A stretch of DNA of 26,566 nucleotides from Clostridia bacterium BRH_c25 (lineage in GTDB: Bacteria; Bacillota_A; Clostridia; Lutisporales; Lutisporaceae): positions 1 through 26,566 of the forward strand of contig LOES01000072.1 of NCBI GenBank assembly GCA_001515955.1. Reading direction: 5' to 3'. The position numbers and the translations under genes were made by a program. Below are positions 15,369 to 26,374 of the stretch, one piece after another; the first letter of the stretch is position 1; each line of letters opens with the position of its first letter. A model generated the notes under the pieces. It saw only the letters and a program-made list of their open reading frames with translations. It was not told where the DNA came from and did not search any database.

Positions 15369-16805
15369 AAAGTACGCTGTTTAAAAAAGCTTTACGGGAT
15401 ATGTGGAAATCGGAAGCGCAGTTTATCTCGATCTTTATTATGGCCTTGCTGTCCGTGAACATCGTTACGGGCTCCGACTGCATCTGGAAGACGATCGAAG
15501 TCAAATCCGAAAGTATGTATAATTCCACAAACTCCTCCGATATATGGATCTCAATAACGAACCCTTCTGAAAAGCAGTTGTGGGCTGTTTCTAGAGTAAG
15601 CGACGTCTCAACGGTCGAAAAGCGCTTTAATGTAAATACGGGCACGGATTTAAAAGACGCCCCGATTCTTAAAGTCTATACCCTTTCTGATCAGAGCACT
15701 TTGGACGTTCCGAAACTGCAGGAAGGCAGTTTTAAAAGCAGCAGCGGTGCGATTCTGGGTGCTACTTTTGCCAAAAGGCGCGGTATTAAAATAGGAGACA
15801 AATTTTCCATAGAGCTGAACAAGAAGTGGATTTCAATTACTGTCGAAGGCCTGGCCCATTCCAGCGAGCAGATAGAATAATTCAAAGGCGGCTCCGGCGC
15901 ATTGCCAAATTAGGTTTGCTGGTCGGTCCAAAGCATTTCGCTTTATGCCTGCCTAAGGCTTCTTAATGAAACTCCTGCCTCGCTTTTACGCGATAAGCCT
16001 CCAAAAGGAGGCGGACGCATATTCCTTGAGCGTTTTTCCGGGATTTGGAACCGGATAAAATTCAGCAGAAGACTCATTGCGCGCAATACGGTGAAAAACA
16101 GAATACGCCTTATCATGAGCGTATTGGGTATCACAGGCTCTGCGGCGCTTATTGTCGCAGCGTTTGCTCTAAACAATATGATTTCCGGGGTTTCAACGAA
16201 GGTCTACGGTCATATATAAATAAAATACTTCTGGATGATAAGGCGGACTCCCATTTGGTACAGAATAAGCATTTTGATGCGGTGATCCAGGAAGTGAAAG
16301 ACACAAGCGTTAAAATAATCTGTCCTGACGGTACGCACGCCATGAAACCACTCACTGTTACCACAGGATACAGCCCTCTTCTAAATTTGAAAGATTTGGA
16401 CGAGAATCCGCTTGAGTTGAGTAATGACGGCATCGCTGTATCGAGAAAGCTTACCTAAACCCTGAAAATTAAAGTTGGCGACCGTATAAAAATCAAATGT
16501 TCTAATAAAGGTTACGTTACTATGCCCGTAGACAGGATCTTCTATATGGCGGCAGGGCAGGGTATCTTCATGAAGGATACGCTTTATAAGTCCATCGGTG
16601 AAAATTCGAACCTTCGGCGATCCTCGTACAATGGAAAGGTCAGCCGGACAAAGCTTTCTTAGACAGCGATTCGTTCAAAGAATATGTGAACATGAGCACA
16701 CAGATCAAAAATACGGATTCAACGACAACCGTAGTCCTTATAGCTGCGACAATGATGATACTCATGGGGGCAATTTTGATCTTTGTTGTTCTATATAACA
16801 TCAGT
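15362..16805 (+). pseudogene. FtsX-family ABC exporter permease, broken by stops, frameshifts and deletions
   Basis: The start is intact (KALRDMWKSEAQFISIFIM and a periplasmic segment to about 15880, stop after AHSSEQIE). Other frames then continue the same family. Around 15963-16220 reads LLRDKPPKGGGRIFLERF and then ARNTVKNRIRLIMSVLGITG with a membrane helix. From about 16200-16458 follows LVQNKHFDAVIQEV to a TAA, and on to KIKVGDRIKIKCSNKG. Near 16660-16805 comes DSDSFKEYVNMSTQIKN and the helix MMILMGAILIFVVLYNI. This is the large (about 1100-residue) three-part permease group. At least four frame changes or stops are needed, and its C-terminal part is replaced by an adaptor. Confidence 0.85.
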
Positions 16806-17395
16806 ATCGATTTCTTATCCACGGTAGTGGGTTTGTCTGTCAAGGAAGGAGGTCATGTTACTATGGGGCAGCCCCTGACCACAATCGATATGTCCGAATA
16901 CCTGACGTCTGTCGAAAAGCTCGAGCAGCAGCTTTTGATCAACGAGGCGGGTTTGAAAACCGCTACACAGGATACAAGCTCTCTGAAATCAAAACAAGTC
17001 CAGCTTTCACAAACTGAGAGCGCAAACAGCGTAAACTTGGAGAAGCAAAACAGCTCAATTGCGGCCTCGCAGATCGATTTAGACAATATGAAGAATAAAA
17101 GTGTAAAAGCTTACTTACATGGCAATCAGATTATCTCCTGTGTGGACAACGGAATTGTACAGAACATTAAGGTAAATTACGGAGCCCGGTTGGGAACCCA
17201 AAACGTGCCAACCTCCGTGTTGCAGCTTATTGATGCGGATTCCATTGTGATCCATGCTGAAATCGACGAAGAATTTATCAGAAATGTCAACCTCGGAGAA
17301 AGCGTAAAAATTATTCCAGAATTTTACGACACCTTTTCCATGGCGGGAACAGTTACTCAGATTTCAAATATTTCAATTGAAAAGGATGGAAAACG
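16806..17395 (+). pseudogene. HlyD/MacA-type membrane-fusion adaptor remnant, joined in frame to permease
   Basis: One frame (16686-17435) begins in the permease helix and, near residue 40-45, becomes an adaptor. The half-lipoyl motif VVGLSVKEGGHVTMGQP comes first, then a glutamine/serine-rich coiled coil (about 16900-17100), then the second half-lipoyl (CVDNGIVQNIKVNYGARLG), then a beta-barrel part (IDADSIVIHAEIDEEFIRNV ... SMAGTVTQISNISI). The N-terminal membrane anchor and the C-terminal membrane-proximal domain are missing. It once linked the exporter permease to export across the envelope. The right end runs into transposase sequence near 17390. Confidence 0.8.
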
Positions 17396-17680
17396 CAAAG
17401 CGACCAGGAAAACGAAGAAGGCTTGCGTATTCTAAGAGGATATAATAAGGACCGGCGTCCGGAATACAAACAAGTAGTGGTAGGCAAGATTGTAAATGAG
17501 CATGGAATAGCTATTGCATCCTCGAATATGAACGGCAACACCTCTGATACCGAATAGAATGAAAAAGCGATTAAACTGATAAAAGAGATCTTCGGAGAGC
17601 GGCTTGACAGTATTACCTATATAGCAGATTCTAAGCTTATCAATCTGTCATTGTTTAAGCAGCTGATGAAATCCGGATAA
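17388..17680 (+). pseudogene. IS1634-like (IS4 superfamily) transposase fragment
   Basis: In the frame containing 17438-17440, the text reads ENEEGLRILRGYNKDRRPEY, KQVVVGKIVNEHGIAIAS and NMNGNTSDTE, then an in-frame TAG, then NEKAIKLIKEIF and ITYIADSKLIN, ending at TAA 17678-17680. GYSKD-R-P--KQ-VVGL and DGNTSD are hallmark blocks of IS1634-type transposases around a catalytic aspartate; the following Y-ADS block is also typical. Only about 95 of some 550 residues remain, with one nonsense codon. It probably marks the recombination point that truncated the adaptor gene. Confidence 0.8.
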
Positions 17681-17904
17681 GCCTTCCATGTAATGAAGTC
17701 TTATGGTTTTATTTAAAGAACATTATTTCTCCAAAAGACTCACCTCACAAATTTCATTAGCTGTTATTACGGCTTTTATTCACTTCTTCAATGCATGATC
17801 TTTTCGACTAAACCATTTGAGTAGTGCTATGACCTCGTCTGTACTTCAACGAGCAACTCAACATCTCCTTGGGCTCTGTCATATATAAGGCTTCTGCTTC
17901 TATA
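17681..17904. other. Spacer between transposase scrap and ptsI
   Basis: No gene or clear terminator is visible. A convincing hairpin after ptsI on the minus strand is not seen within about 100 bases. Confidence 0.4.
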
Positions 17905-19536
17905 TCAAACTAAAGCATACATCTCCCGGATAAGTTTTTTAAGGCGCAATATATCACCCGAACAAACCGAAAGCTCATCAATACCTATATTCAGAAAGAC
18001 TTTTGTCATCGCAGGATCAGCACCTAATTCTCCACATATTCCCACCCATATACCCGTTTCGTGGGCACTGTGCACAACTTGTGAAATCATGCGCATGATC
18101 GCAGGGTGGTGTGGATTGTAAAATTTATCCAATTCTGGGTTTTGGCGATCTATTGCCAGTGTGTATTGGGTTAGATCATTGGTACCAATGCTGAAGAAAT
18201 CCACTTCCTTCGCTAGCAAGTCACTTATCATGACTGCTGCGGGTGTTTCAATCATAATACCCAGCTCCACACCAGGACAGTATGTGATTCCTGCAGCATC
18301 CAACCCATCCATTACACGTGAAATGATGCTTTTTATTTCGACAATCTCCTCTACTGCAATAATCATCGGGAACATGATTGCAATGTTGCCAAAAGCGCTC
18401 GCACGCAGCAGAGCGCGCAACTGAGTTTCAAACAATGCAGGGTTTGTAAGACACAAGCGGATAGCCCGGTACCCTAAAGCAGGATTTTCTTCCTTTTCCA
18501 GGCCGAAATACTCTGCTTTCTTGTCCGTGCCAATATCAATTGTGCGAATAATTACTTTTTTATCACCCATTGACTGTGCCACTTTTTTGTAGGCCTCGAA
18601 CTGTTCCTCTTCAGTGGGAAAGGTTTCTCTACCCAAGTATAAAAATTCACTACGGAACAGGCCAATCCCTTCTGCATCATTTTCCAATGCGGATGCCACA
18701 TCCTGCGGTCCGCTAATATTTGCATACAGCGCAATGCTTTTACCATCCTGTGTCACGGCTTTTTTGCCTTTTAGCTGCTGCAAAAGAAAGGTTTTTTCAG
18801 CCTCCTGCCGCTGTTTTTCGGTGAATACCGCAAGGGTTTCGGCATCCGGCCGGATGTAGACCGTACCAGTAAATCCGTCTACAATTGCCTGTTCGCCGTC
18901 CAGTTCATCGGTAATATCACCATCCATATTCACCACGGCGGGAATGTTCATAGTGCGCGCTAAAATAGCAGTATGCGAATTGACAGAGCCCTTCTGGGTG
19001 ACGAAGGCGAGTACTTCTCTCTTATCCAGCTGTACCGTTTCGCTGGGTGCTAAATCCTCCGCTACAATAATAGAGGGCTGCGCCAGCTGCTTTACACCAC
19101 TACTTTTTCCACACAAAACCACTGCTAGCTGTCCCGCAATATCCCGGACATCAGCTGCTCTCTCCTTCATGTAGTCATCCTCCATGCTCTCAAGGTTCTG
19201 TGCAAATGTTTCGCTAGCTTTTGTGACCGCCCAGGCTGCGTTTATCCGTTCATTGCGAATAGGTTGCCGCATTGCCTCCTGAAAATCATCATCCTGCAGC
19301 ATAATTTGGTGCATTTCAAAAATCATGGCACTATCTTCCCCTGCTTGTATAAGCGCTTTTTTATGCAGCGTTTGTAGCTTATACAGCACAGTATCTATCG
19401 CATTTTTGAGACGCCTTATCTCTGATTCCGGTTCTTCTATATAATATTCCATAGCTTCCCGATGCTCTTTCCTGTAAAATGCAACCTTGCCTATTGCAAT
19501 GCCACCACAAACGCCCTGCCCGCTTAAAATATCCAT
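17905..19536 (-). CDS. ptsI: PTS Enzyme I (phosphoenolpyruvate-protein phosphotransferase)
   Basis: The frame opens with a GTG at 19548 that overlaps the AAAGGG ribosome binding site; the ATG at 19536 (MDILSGQGVCGGIAIGK) is the better start, giving 543 residues, slightly shorter than the usual 570. The phosphorylatable histidine lies in GSVNSHTAILARTMNIPAV. The PEP-binding barrel has IRTIDIGTDKKAEYF, NPALGYRAIRLCL, FFSIGTNDLTQYTLAIDR and the active cysteine in GICGELGADP. All catalytic residues appear present. It moves phosphate from PEP to HPr in the cytoplasm. It is the last gene of the beta-glucoside PTS operon, 29 bases after HPr, so it may serve this sugar system alone or be the cell's general EI. 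Confidence 0.95.
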   Translation of the reverse strand: MDILSGQGVCGGIAIGKVAFYRKEHREAMEYYIEEPESEIRRLKNAIDTVLYKLQTLHKKALIQAGEDSAMIFEMHQIMLQDDDFQEAMRQPIRNERINAAWAVTKASETFAQNLESMEDDYMKERAADVRDIAGQLAVVLCGKSSGVKQLAQPSIIVAEDLAPSETVQLDKREVLAFVTQKGSVNSHTAILARTMNIPAVVNMDGDITDELDGEQAIVDGFTGTVYIRPDAETLAVFTEKQRQEAEKTFLLQQLKGKKAVTQDGKSIALYANISGPQDVASALENDAEGIGLFRSEFLYLGRETFPTEEEQFEAYKKVAQSMGDKKVIIRTIDIGTDKKAEYFGLEKEENPALGYRAIRLCLTNPALFETQLRALLRASAFGNIAIMFPMIIAVEEIVEIKSIISRVMDGLDAAGITYCPGVELGIMIETPAAVMISDLLAKEVDFFSIGTNDLTQYTLAIDRQNPELDKFYNPHHPAIMRMISQVVHSAHETGIWVGICGELGADPAMTKVFLNIGIDELSVCSGDILRLKKLIREMYALV

Positions 19537-19565
19537 ACTGAACTTCACCCTTTCTTGATCTCCAT

Positions 19566-19826
19566 CTACAGGTTTTGTAAAAAAAACCTCTCTAATGCAG
19601 TAATGGCCTCCATCTCATCCACACCATTGGCGGTAACGGTTATGATGTCACTACATTTTACACCCAATCCCATTACAGTGAATATCTTTTTTAGGTTAGC
19701 CAATTTACCGGCAGAATTTATGATGGCCAGCTCGCATTCATAATTCATACTTAATCGCACAAGCATCCCAGCTGGTCTTGCGTGAATACCTAAATCATCA
19801 GTAATGGTATATTTAAACTGTTGCAT
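19566..19826 (-). CDS. ptsH: HPr-like phosphocarrier lacking the regulatory serine
   Basis: 86 residues behind AAAGGAGG. The active-site histidine is H15 in LGIHARPAGMLVRL, fitting a phosphocarrier from Enzyme I to the IIA proteins. Where Firmicutes HPr has NLKSIMGVMSLG with Ser46, this one reads NLKKIFTVMGLG, with lysine (K47 here, one residue extra at the N-terminus). The second conserved serine (Ser52 region) is glycine. HPr kinase could not modify it, so it should not act as a CcpA corepressor. It sits between the YczE-like gene and ptsI. It is probably a dedicated HPr for this operon. Confidence 0.93.
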   Translation of the reverse strand: MQQFKYTITDDLGIHARPAGMLVRLSMNYECELAIINSAGKLANLKKIFTVMGLGVKCSDIITVTANGVDEMEAITALERFFLQNL

Positions 19827-19846
19827 AGTATTGCCTCCTTTGCATG

Positions 19847-22258
<2,412 letters not shown>

Positions 22259-22283
22259 ATTTAAACCTCACTTGATTGAAATA

Positions 22284-22328
22284 TATAGGAAGAAGATAAA
22301 TGTTCAATACATCCGCCTTCTTCCTATA
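22284..22328 (-). repeat. Intercistronic hairpin between IIC and IIA
   Basis: TATAGGAAGAAG (22284-22295) and CTTCTTCCTATA (22317-22328) form a 12-bp perfect stem with a 21-nt loop. On the minus strand it is followed by TATTTCAATC, not a true U-tract, so it is more likely an mRNA processing or partial-termination structure than a full stop. It could lower expression of downstream IIA, glucosidase, HPr and EI relative to IIC. Confidence 0.6.
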
Positions 22329-22364
22329 GATTTTAGGAAATTCTTACCTTTTACCAGACTTTCC

Positions 22365-23621
22365 TTACTGTGCCTGTTCTTCTTTTTTTACTTCCTGTGC
22401 TTCGTAAATCTTATAAAATGGGAACCATATGGCAAATGCGGCTGCAAAGTTAACAGCGGTTAAAATAATGCCACGTATATCCTTTGTCACCAACCAGCTG
22501 GAAATGCCAATGGGACAATACCACATGGAAAACACTTCAGACGGGATAGGAACAAACCCCAGCTTGAGTGCAAAATATGTAATAGTGGGTAATACCAGCG
22601 CGATAATCCACATAGGAACCATCAACATGGGATTCCATGCAATTGTGCCAAATACTACGGGCTCGTTGATATTGAGAACACTGGGAACAACAGATGCACG
22701 CCCTAATGCCTTAAGCCTTTTAGACTGTGAAATGATGAGTAATAATACTAACGGCAGCGTGGCTCCACGACCACCCAAGCTTAAAAAGGCTGTTGTGGCT
22801 TCGGCGGTGAATGGATATTGCGCACTGAGTCCGGCAGTTACTGCTTCGGTGTTTGCCGTAATTGCAAACAGGGTTACTGGGTTGATAATAGGTTGGAAAA
22901 CCCATCCGCTTATACCCATCGAATACAGCAAAGTGGGAATAAAATATAGCAGAAGCATACCCGGCCAAGACTGAGCAATATTCACCAATGGCATAAACAG
23001 ATTGACGATAAAATCATACATGTTAAAGCCAAACTGAATAACAATCAGCCAACCAATAAACACAATCACAAAAATAGGGAGCATCGAGTCAAACCATTCC
23101 TTAACAAAGTCAGGCATGACGGAATCTTCTTTAAAGAAAGTGACCTTACAGAATAGGTTCATCACAAAGGCCGTAAAAAGTCCGGCTACAATCGCCACAA
23201 ACATTCCACCTGCTCCAAAGTTGGAAAAGTTATAGAGGTATCCTGCATCGCTGATAGTGGGATTCACAAGAATAAAGAACAATGAAATACCGGTAAATCC
23301 TGATATAAATTTCATCTTATTGTTTTTCTTGTTCTCCAGCACATAAAAGGGTATCAAAAACACCATAAAAACAGAGATAAGACCAAAGGTGTAGGAGCTA
23401 ATTGGGGCAAGATTGGGAAGCTCGGGGATAAATTTTCTAATAACGTTAAATATAGTAATTAAGGAACCTACCAAAACCATTGGCAGCGTTTTTAAAATCG
23501 CCTTCTGCATTGCCGAAATCCAAGGGTTGTTTGCAATCTTTTCCATAGTGGGAGCAACCGATTTGCTCATCCAATCCATAAATCGCTGCATGATGCTTTT
23601 TTTTGCACTGTCATTTCCCAT
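22365..23621 (-). CDS. PTS cellobiose-type IIC permease
   Basis: 418 residues, strongly hydrophobic, with about ten membrane segments, and GAGGAG upstream. The conserved IIC motif is seen as NINEPVVFGTIAWNPMLMVP, together with LSLGGRGATLPL and the N-terminal AIQ-like WISAMQKAILKTLPMVLVGS. It forms the sugar channel and phosphorylates the substrate during transport with IIB. Cellobiose/beta-glucoside (Lac family) is the best class. The IIA, IIB and glucosidase neighbours agree with it. The exact sugar cannot be read from the sequence. Confidence 0.95.
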   Translation of the reverse strand: MGNDSAKKSIMQRFMDWMSKSVAPTMEKIANNPWISAMQKAILKTLPMVLVGSLITIFNVIRKFIPELPNLAPISSYTFGLISVFMVFLIPFYVLENKKNNKMKFISGFTGISLFFILVNPTISDAGYLYNFSNFGAGGMFVAIVAGLFTAFVMNLFCKVTFFKEDSVMPDFVKEWFDSMLPIFVIVFIGWLIVIQFGFNMYDFIVNLFMPLVNIAQSWPGMLLLYFIPTLLYSMGISGWVFQPIINPVTLFAITANTEAVTAGLSAQYPFTAEATTAFLSLGGRGATLPLVLLLIISQSKRLKALGRASVVPSVLNINEPVVFGTIAWNPMLMVPMWIIALVLPTITYFALKLGFVPIPSEVFSMWYCPIGISSWLVTKDIRGIILTAVNFAAAFAIWFPFYKIYEAQEVKKEEQAQ

Positions 23622-23642
23622 GATTATACACTCCTCTCAACA

Positions 23643-23948
23643 CTAATCTAATTCTTTCAGCGCTGCTTCCAAAACGCTTGCACCATCCAATGAGGCGTAA
23701 CTTTGCTGATCAATGAGCATAGCCTTGATTTTATAAGACTTTACAGACTCTTCAATCTCAGCAAGACGGTGTTTAAGATGTGGGCCAATCATCAGTAAAT
23801 CAATCTCATCCACATAATCCTCGATTTGCGTATCACTCACTGCTTTGATAGTAACATCCAGCCCTTTTGCCTTGGCGGCTTTGCGCATGTTTTGTGCAAT
23901 AAAGCCACTTGAAGCACCCGAACCGCATACAAGTAGAATTTTTTTCAT
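23643..23948 (-). CDS. PTS lactose/cellobiose-family IIB component
   Basis: The frame opens with MVM; the second ATG (23948) has GAGGGGGA at proper distance, giving 101 residues. The phosphorylated cysteine is in ILLVCGSGASSGFIAQNM, and IGPHLKHRLAEIEESV is typical of IIB-Lac proteins. It receives phosphate from IIA and donates it to the sugar on IIC. It is the first gene of the operon. Confidence 0.95.
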   Translation of the reverse strand: MKKILLVCGSGASSGFIAQNMRKAAKAKGLDVTIKAVSDTQIEDYVDEIDLLMIGPHLKHRLAEIEESVKSYKIKAMLIDQQSYASLDGASVLEAALKELD

Positions 23949-24004
23949 TACCATTCCCCCTCATCATTACCATACTTTTTACTAAATAGGATTGACTTTA
24001 TTTA

Positions 24005-24033
24005 ATACTACAAAATTTATATATACTATTCAA
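24005..24033 (-). promoter_or_regulatory. Promoter of the beta-glucoside PTS operon
   Basis: On the minus strand TTGAAT (24028-24033) and TAGTAT (24005-24010) are separated by 17 bp and lie about 57 bp upstream of the IIB start. Each hexamer differs from the sigma-A consensus at two positions at most. Confidence 0.55.
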
Positions 24034-24110
24034 ATGTTTCGCTTTCCTAAGGTGCGGCAATCTTTTACCTTCAATAATTAATTACCGGTTCTAAGCTCTA
24101 AATAGCTTTC

Positions 24111-24139
24111 TTGTATTCAAACAGGGGTTGTGCTAAACT
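24111..24139 (+). promoter_or_regulatory. Promoter of the PRD regulator
   Basis: TTGTAT (24111-24116) and TAAACT (24134-24139) with 17-bp spacing, 32 bp before the regulator start. It is divergent from the PTS operon promoter, with about 75 bp between the two -35 boxes, where regulator binding sites would be expected. Confidence 0.5.
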
Positions 24140-24171
24140 AAATTCAAAATATAGTGAGAAAGGGAATGACC

Positions 24172-26091
24172 ATGAAGTTAGATAAAGATACGTTGTTGGA
24201 TGTATTGCGTCAGCAAAATACGTGGGTGGATTCTACTTTTCTTACAGAGATTTTTAATGTATCCTCCAGAACCATACGCAATTATGTGTCTAAAATCAAT
24301 GAAAACCTTGAGACACCACTTATCGAATCTTGTCACAAGGGATATCACATTAATTTGGAATCATTTCATCGGCTAAAAAAGAGCATGAAAAAATCACCTG
24401 TTGAAACACCGGAAGAGCGTGTAAATTATATTGTGCGCAAGCTGATCAGCTCACAAAATACTGTGAATTTCTTTGATTTGGCAGAAGAACTGTTTGTTAG
24501 TGACTCTACTTTGCAAAATGATATCAAGCGCGCAAAAAGCATGTTGCAATATTTCAACCTTAGAATAGTTCGCAATCAGAATATTATAAGCATTGAAGGG
24601 GGAGAACGCAACAAACGCAAGCTGATCCATCATCTAATTTCCATAGAAAACAACAACAATTTCATGGCGTTTACCAGTTCCGGAATTTTCTTTGACCGGA
24701 ACAAATCCACTGAACTGAGCCATAATATCCCCTTAATCCTTCAGCGTCATCATATATATATTAACGATTTTGGGCTCAACAATATTATTTTGCACCTGTT
24801 GGTAACTATAGACCGCATTCAAAGCGGAAAAGACATTTCCGGAACTGTACCCCTTGAGAAAGTGCGTTCTACCAAGAATTTTTTTGCTGCGATGGAGATT
24901 AAAGCATTCATAGAATCAATATTAAATATTGATATTTCCGATGCAGAGTTATATTATTTAACCTTGAACATTTCCAGCAACAGCAACCCCATGGATTATT
25001 CCTTTGTGAACGCTGAAAATATCAATGATTACCTTGATGAAAAATATATTCTAATAACAAAAAAAACCATACAGCACCTGGAGGAAACATATTACTTAGA
25101 ACCATTTGACGATGCCTTTATTGTAAAATTAACTATTCACATCCACAATTTGTTTCAGCGCGCCGTCAATAATGCTCATGTAAAAAATCCCCTTACCATA
25201 AAAATCAAAACCACTTATCCACTGATTTATGATATGGCAGTATTTGTCGCTAACGAAATTCGCGGCAATGAAAAAATTTTTATTAATGAAGATGAAATTG
25301 CATTTATTGCTTTTCATATCGGCACTTATATGGAAAGCAATAAAAACACCCAAAACAAGGTGAGTTGTATTTTTGTATACACCGATTACCACAACATGCA
25401 TCAACCTGCGCTTGTGCAAATCAAGCAGAACTTTGAAAATGATTTAAACATCATAGCAATATCTTCTATCAAAGAGCTGTCTGCCACACTACCTCCTTGT
25501 GATTTGATCATTTCAACTGTGGATGCAGCTTTCGATATGGATGCTGCAGTAGTACAAGTAAATGTTTTTCTCACACAACGTGATATAGAACGGCTACGTG
25601 AAGAAATTAGCGCAATCAAGCTTATGAAAAAAAGTAATGTTCTTATCAGCAATATCAATCGGTTTATCGGTTACAGGTTGTTTGAAAAAGAGTTTTATGC
25701 GCACGATGAATTTGAGATGATTGAACTACTCACCTATGAGTGTTACCGGCTTGGGCTTTGCAATGCATCGTTTAAAGATGAAATATTGGAGCGGGAATCA
25801 CTTTCTTCTACATCGTTTAATAATTCTGTGGCAGTTCCACATTCTTTAAAACACAATACACTGCGCTCGTTCTTATCAGTGGTGATCAACGAAAAGGGAA
25901 TGCAGTGGGGAAATCACTTGGTACATGTTATCATACTCATTGGTATCAACAAGGATGATCATACAGCATTTCAAGAGATTTTTGACGATTTAATTGCTAT
26001 TTTATGTGAACCTATCCTTCTCAACCAACTGATTAAATGTCAAGATTATGATGATTTTATCAACACACTAACCCCGTTGATGTTAAAGTAA
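24172..26091 (+). CDS. PRD-domain transcriptional activator of the LicR/MtlR type
   Basis: The frame extends back to a GTG at 24154, but AGGG at 24161-24164 points to the ATG at 24172 (639 residues). There is an N-terminal helix-turn-helix (DSTFLTEIFNVSSRTIRNYV) and a second Mga-like one (FFDLAEELFVSDSTLQNDI). PRD1 has H208 (ILHLLVTIDRI), but its second conserved histidine seems to be N (YYLTLNIS). PRD2 keeps both, near 322 and 382 (HIHNLFQ, FIAFHIG). An EIIB-like part around 415-480 lacks the active cysteine (CIFVYTDYHN), and an EIIA domain follows with H557 (SVAVPHS). Phosphorylation by HPr and the operon's IIB would switch it on or off. It is divergent from the PTS operon it surely controls. 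Confidence 0.93.
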   Translation: MKLDKDTLLDVLRQQNTWVDSTFLTEIFNVSSRTIRNYVSKINENLETPLIESCHKGYHINLESFHRLKKSMKKSPVETPEERVNYIVRKLISSQNTVNFFDLAEELFVSDSTLQNDIKRAKSMLQYFNLRIVRNQNIISIEGGERNKRKLIHHLISIENNNNFMAFTSSGIFFDRNKSTELSHNIPLILQRHHIYINDFGLNNIILHLLVTIDRIQSGKDISGTVPLEKVRSTKNFFAAMEIKAFIESILNIDISDAELYYLTLNISSNSNPMDYSFVNAENINDYLDEKYILITKKTIQHLEETYYLEPFDDAFIVKLTIHIHNLFQRAVNNAHVKNPLTIKIKTTYPLIYDMAVFVANEIRGNEKIFINEDEIAFIAFHIGTYMESNKNTQNKVSCIFVYTDYHNMHQPALVQIKQNFENDLNIIAISSIKELSATLPPCDLIISTVDAAFDMDAAVVQVNVFLTQRDIERLREEISAIKLMKKSNVLISNINRFIGYRLFEKEFYAHDEFEMIELLTYECYRLGLCNASFKDEILERESLSSTSFNNSVAVPHSLKHNTLRSFLSVVINEKGMQWGNHLVHVIILIGINKDDHTAFQEIFDDLIAILCEPILLNQLIKCQDYDDFINTLTPLMLK

Positions 26092-26157
26092 GTTAAAAGA
26101 AGAATTTGACGCATTACATTGTCTGTTTATCTGCAACTAAACACGGCAAATTCACGA

Positions 26158-26198
26158 AACCACTTCCTTCCGAAATCCTTTTCAGAGGAGGTTTTTTT
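26158..26198 (+). terminator. Possible terminator after the PRD regulator
   Basis: An imperfect stem (AACC..CCT with AGGAGGTT, having small internal loops) is followed by seven T at 26192-26198. The stem is weak, but the T-tract and position after the stop at 26091 suit a terminator. The remaining sequence to 26374 is AT-rich and has no gene; a promoter for the next gene is expected near 26280-26340 but is not clear. Confidence 0.35.
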
Positions 26199-26374
26199 AT
26201 GCCCCAAAAGCAAAAATGCAATACTGACTGAGTTTATTAAAGCTGGATTAAAATAGCATAAGTTAATTAATTTAATTCTTAATATTTTTACGTATTTTTA
26301 TAAAATATTTACATATATGAACTAAAATAGTATAGTTACCTTAATTTGATAAAAGATTGAGTGAGGTGATTATT

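Noticed and set aside
16848..16868. Strong AAGGAGGT just before an ATG, suggesting an adaptor start
   Set aside because: The purines are codons of the conserved KEGG lipoyl motif; the spacing to the nearest ATG is too short and the ATG lies inside the domain.
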